30,373 bases of DNA from Zygnema cylindricum (taxonomy: Eukaryota; Streptophyta; Zygnematophyceae; Zygnematales; Zygnemataceae): contig JBBHKE010000233.1 in NCBI GenBank assembly GCA_037447655.1, forward strand, positions 1 through 30,373, read 5' to 3'. Positions 26,990 through 30,373 of this stretch are shown one piece after another. Numbering within the stretch: position 1 is the stretch's first letter; each line of letters begins with the position of its first letter. Made by a program: the position numbers and the translations under genes. Under the pieces are notes generated by a model that saw only the letters and a program-made list of their open reading frames with translations, was not told where the DNA came from and did not search any database.

Positions 26990-28140
26990 AATGTAATCTC
27001 GTTTTTTCTTCTGTAGCCCGACCTATGGTTATTTCTAAGCTTGTTAAGGAAATCTGTCTATTTGCTATTGGGAAACAATGTTCATCTACATCTAAGGAGA
27101 ATTTCACTACCATTTTTCGCCGCATCAATTTGGTCTTGCTACGAAAGTGGGTTGATACCAGATTGTTTATTGTTCCGAGCTGCTTTAGAGATTAAGCAGT
27201 CCTTCATGTGGATGTTGATTTAATCCAGATGATTGGAATGTTATCTTCGGAGAATTGGGACATGCACCTTCACCTATAAACAAATTTTTGATATTTGTTT
27301 GAGCTTTTTAATTTTGGCCAACAACATTGCTCTCAGCAGTCTTTTGGGTGATGTTGCCATCTTAGAGTATGTAACTGGCATTCGCGCGAGTGATCTTAAA
27401 AAGGCACCTCTTTTTGATTTTGCCCACTTTTAAGGATTACAAACATTAGTTACATCATGTTTGGTTGTTTATTTTGTTCAATCACGGGTCACACGAATGT
27501 TGTTAGTTTGTGTGGCCAAGTTTTTTTTGCTTTCTATCATTTTGCAAACCAAGTTTATGAGATCGGGATCCCACTTAAACCATCTAAATGTGAGGCTTGG
27601 TACTCACGAAGTCTGCCTTCAGACTGTCCCATCCTCACGGGTTTTCATACTACATCATCATAACAGGGTATAAAGGCTTTAGGTTGCCCTATCATATCCA
27701 TTTAATTTGTCAACAACGTAGTTGGGGATGCTTTCTTAGAAGACCTTTCCCATAGTGACGACCACCTTAAACTGTCAAAATCACAATCGGCGTTTGCAAT
27801 CTCGATCTCTCGTTTTGCCCAACTCCTCCTCTATCTTGCGTGAAATTTGCCACCAATGGCTTCTTTTTTGCTTTGTATTAAGAATTTTGACAATAACATT
27901 TTGGGTGTGCTTTGCCGCCTTGTTGGTCATGAGATTTTTTATTTTCACGAGGGGCCACTCGCTTGTCAACAAACAAACCTCCCAATTTTGACTGACTGTT
28001 TAGGTTTCCAACAACATATTTTTGTAATAGGCCTTAGGTGGCGCCTTCGATTATTTATCGTGTCGTTATGGATGATGTCCCTATTTTAACTCAAGTAGTC
28101 TTTAGGATGGAGGAAAGGGTCTTACCATTTCAACAAGCTC
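26990..28140 (+). pseudogene. Remnant of a non-copia, non-gypsy reverse transcriptase
   Basis: No frame is open for long, but pieces in changing frames follow an order I associate with a plant RT family outside copia and gypsy: FFAASIWSCYESGLI (about 27100), FFAFYHFANQVYEIGIPLKP with SKCEAWYSRSLPSDCPI (27520-27640), GIKALGCPI, DAFLEDLSHSDDHLKLSKS (27730-27780), FAQLLLYLA, NLPPMASFLLCIKNFDNNIL (27850-27905) and VPILTQVVFRMEERVLPF (about 28078). The catalytic DD box is not found, so either it is lost or the assignment is wrong. The call rests on remembered patterns of the region after the RT palm. Confidence is moderate to low. Confidence 0.4.
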
Positions 28141-28639
28141 TCCTCTTAGCTAGTGCTTCGTTACACTGAAAGCGCGAAACCAAATTCCAATGTTTTGTTG
28201 GTTTTGGAAACCTTTAGTCCTCTCTATATCTCGTGTGTGAGAAAAAGAGTATAGACTTAGCCAGTTTTTTGTGTAAAGAGTGATTTGGCGTAGACAAGAT
28301 GTGGTCTGGTATGTTACTCAAAAGGGAGTTCACAGATTTGGTACATTTTATGTACACGTGTCAGTGCGTGGGGAAGTCAAGCTTGGTTGAGTTGGTTGAC
28401 AAAGTACATATTTACTTGAGGGACCAGATTTACACGTGGAGGTTCATCTTTGGTGATGAACGAATACGCGGACGGCGGACGGAGTTCGCCGTCATTTTTG
28501 GAAGAGAAATATTGACCGAACCGTCATTTCAGTGGACTAACTTTGACTGCGTATTTTAGCAGCGGCTAGGGTTAAGGATTTACGTAAATACTTGTACAGT
28601 AGATGGCGGGGTTTAGTTTGATTAATGTTTAGTGTACCG
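28141..28639. other. Unassigned DNA before LTR-like copy B
   Basis: An 86-codon open stretch (28299-28559) has no recognisable domain. The segment may contain the U3 part of the LTR that follows, but no start could be placed. Confidence 0.3.
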
Positions 28640-28957
28640 ACACACCACGGTTAATGTGGTACGGTTTAGATCAGCTGTAGGTTCACTTTGTATATGTAGG
28701 ACTTAAAATATTTTGGAGTTAGGAATTTAGTGAATGGAAAATTGCAAAGCAGTTTTTGTGTCCTTTTGAATTGAAATATCATTGTGATCTTTTGGCAGAA
28801 CCCTGTGAAATTCTGCATGTGGTTGGTTTTTTTGTTATACTGTTTATATTGTGGCAAATTTGGAGACCTAGTATGTGTCTGGTTTGCTTGGGGCTTCATT
28901 GTGAAGTCGGTCTTTTTGTGGTTTCCGTGAGGGTTTCCTCTTTTGTAATCTGAATAT
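28640..28957 (+). repeat. LTR-like repeat, copy B
   Basis: Matches copy A (13040-13345) in the blocks TATATGTAGGACTTAAA, TATTGTGGCAAATTTGGAGA, TGTCTGGTTTGCTTGGGG and CTTCATTGTGAAGTCGGTC. It is followed directly by a copia-type Gag leader, which supports its identity as the 5' LTR (or its end) of a Copia-1 relative. Confidence 0.55.
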
Positions 28958-29038
28958 ATGGCAACTGCTGGTGCTTCTTCTTCCTCCTCTGGGTCACCGG
29001 TTGTCTCAAATCAACATGTTTCAATCTCTTATTGTTGA
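28958..29038 (+). pseudogene. Copia-type Gag leader fragment
   Basis: Too short for routine ORF finding. The ATG opens MATAGASSSSSGSPVVSNQH and a few more codons before TGA. It resembles the Copia-1 Gag start MTTTAASSSSSIPAVVSEQQ: Ser run, Pro-Val-Val or Ala-Val-Val, Ser, Gln-His or Gln-Gln-Val. The following sequence shows no further Gag similarity, so the rest was deleted. Confidence 0.6.
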
Positions 29039-29800
29039 CACTAACTTTGAACTATAACAACACATATGTAAGCAAGTCGTCGCCGTTGATTTTGAACCTC
29101 TTAGAGGCGCTAAATTCCGCTCAATCGCATGCCCGTTTATGTTCGAGTTTTGTGCCTGGGTCCAATGCGTGGCTACAAGCCACACCAACCTTTTCGACAC
29201 TTTGTTTCTCGTCGAACCAGTTTGTATATGATGTATGTTTGCGTTTGGTTTTGCCTCACCCTCTGCTTTGAGGGGGACTTTGTTGTGTTTGCAACAAGCT
29301 TATTGATGTTGAAAGAATACATTGAATTAGCCGCTCACATGGTGGGGAAGGCACCGCCGCGCTTGATTTGCCGTGAGATGCCATTGTTGCCATTTGAAAT
29401 GAGGTGGGCTACTCTGTCAAACGAGAGGTTTCTAATAGAGTGTCGCCCATGCCCCAATTCAAGGTTATTCAAAGCCCTCGCGCTAAGTTGGTTTCCTCTA
29501 TGGTGTTTGTAGGACACTTAGAAACGTGGTCTTCATGGATCGGACTGGGACACACATTTCATCTCGCCCGTCTTTGCAGACTAGTGTGGCGGCTTGGGAC
29601 GCAACATTCACCAAGGAAAGCGATTACGCTCACCGAGACCCGTTGGATCACTTCGTCCCATTTGCGTAGAAGATTTTTGGATATTTGGACAAGTCATTCG
29701 ACGACTTTCTTTGCCAGTGTGCCCAATAATAGTTTGAATCTACTGGTCCAATGAGTCCTCAATTGAGCCTTTTGATTGCGTTGTACAATCAACATGTCTC
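29039..29800 (+). pseudogene. Decayed coding-like DNA, unassigned
   Basis: Fragments in one frame from 29535, such as RTGTHISSRPSLQTSVAAWD and RDPLDHFVPFA, have amino-acid use like real protein and run across several stops to LLIALYNQHVSIALQ and QATDLLRQNKVVDD. A second frame (29129-29512) is open for 127 codons without known motifs. This may be the C-terminal part of the element whose RT remnant is at 26990-28140, interrupted by LTR-like copy B. The family is not identified. Confidence 0.3.
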
Positions 29801-30373
29801 AATTGCCCTTCAGTGAGCGCAAGCTACCGACCTTCTTCGACAAAACAAAGTGGTAGACGATAGTCGAGGTCTTCCACATCTTCCACAAAAGGGACCCGGT
29901 CTACATCCATGATCTCCTTTTGTTGTGGACCTTAAACTTGTTTGTGGGTTGACTTTTCTCTGCTTTTTCTTTTTGTAAGCGGTCAACCTTGTTATTTTTT
30001 CTTTTTTATCTTTGTTATTGTTAAAAATGTTTTGTTTGGTTTCATGTTTTATACTTATCTTACTTGCTTGTGACTCTTGTAGCCTTTAAATGTTTTTGCA
30101 GTTTTACTTCTGTTGTACACATGGTTTTACCATTGCGATGTTTGCAATGAAGACTTTCACTTCTTATGATCGTTTTTTGCAATAAAGACTTTCACTGCGT
30201 ATGATGGTATTTTTGAAATTATGACATCACTTCATATCATAGTTAAAAAGTATGTGAAAGTAGGCCCATACAATATGCCCATTGTATGCAAAACATACAA
30301 TATGACCTTAAGACCCCTATTGTATTTGGACCTATTCGGTCCAATTAAAACATTCGGACCAAAAATTGGACCA
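29801..30373. other. T-rich DNA to the window end
   Basis: No gene seen. A 35-base unit is repeated at about 30141 and 30176 (TTTGCAAT.AAGACTTTCACT, TATGAT). The word ACAATATG occurs twice near 30270-30305. Confidence 0.4.

Overview
The window looks like transposon-dense nuclear DNA of a land plant. It is AT-rich, no cellular gene with intact exons is recognisable, and almost everything identifiable is LTR-retrotransposon sequence at different stages of decay. Plant Ty1/copia and Ty3/gypsy (chromovirus-type) pol signatures and a primer-binding site matching plant initiator tRNA-Met support a plant. A fern or other seed-free plant is a guess based on a diverged reverse-transcriptase remnant on the right. 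No bacterial features are present.

Layout. (1) 1-4910: a decayed minus-strand Ty1/copia element (here Copia-1). The first 7 bases are the start of its 3' LTR, then PPT, RNase H, RT, integrase, protease, Gag and a probable 5' LTR. (2) 4911-7710: AT-rich DNA with short repeats and one GC-richer patch, no convincing gene. (3) 7711 to about 12440: remnants of a plus-strand Ty3/gypsy chromovirus lacking gag, protease and most of RT. It lies between two LTR-like repeats, each next to a MITE-like sequence; the two MITE-like copies are in opposite orientation. (4) 13040-13345 and 28640-28957: two diverged copies of one LTR-like sequence; the right one is followed by a copia-type Gag leader. (5) 14290-24711: a plus-strand Ty1/copia element (Copia-2) with both LTRs, many stops and frameshifts. 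Its gag is split at 15445/19583 by a minus-strand element, TRG-1 (15446-19582), flanked by GGAAC/AGAAC. (6) 25640-30373: heavily decayed coding-like DNA with traces of a different RT family, an (AT)n tract and minor repeats.

The main object is TRG-1. It is a compact non-autonomous element: two LTRs of about 1.1 kb and a single uninterrupted 650-codon ORF. The ORF starts inside the 5' LTR, crosses the primer-binding site, encodes a complete Gag with an intact CCHC knuckle, and continues in frame through a diverged fossil of the RT C-terminus and RNase H, ending 29 bases before the 3' LTR. Protease, integrase and the RT palm are gone. TRG-1 and Copia-2 share LTR blocks, PPT, primer-binding site and Gag start, so a Copia-2-like relative is the likely source of enzymes in trans. 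Both appear to be primed by an internal (anticodon-region) part of initiator tRNA-Met, as Drosophila copia is. All four of their LTRs carry a tRNA-like segment with Pol III box motifs, antisense to the element.

Age order, by eye: the TRG-1 LTRs differ at 6 substitutions and one 1-base indel over about 220 aligned bases. The Copia-2 LTRs differ at about 17 positions over about 205. The insert is therefore younger than its host element, as nesting requires.
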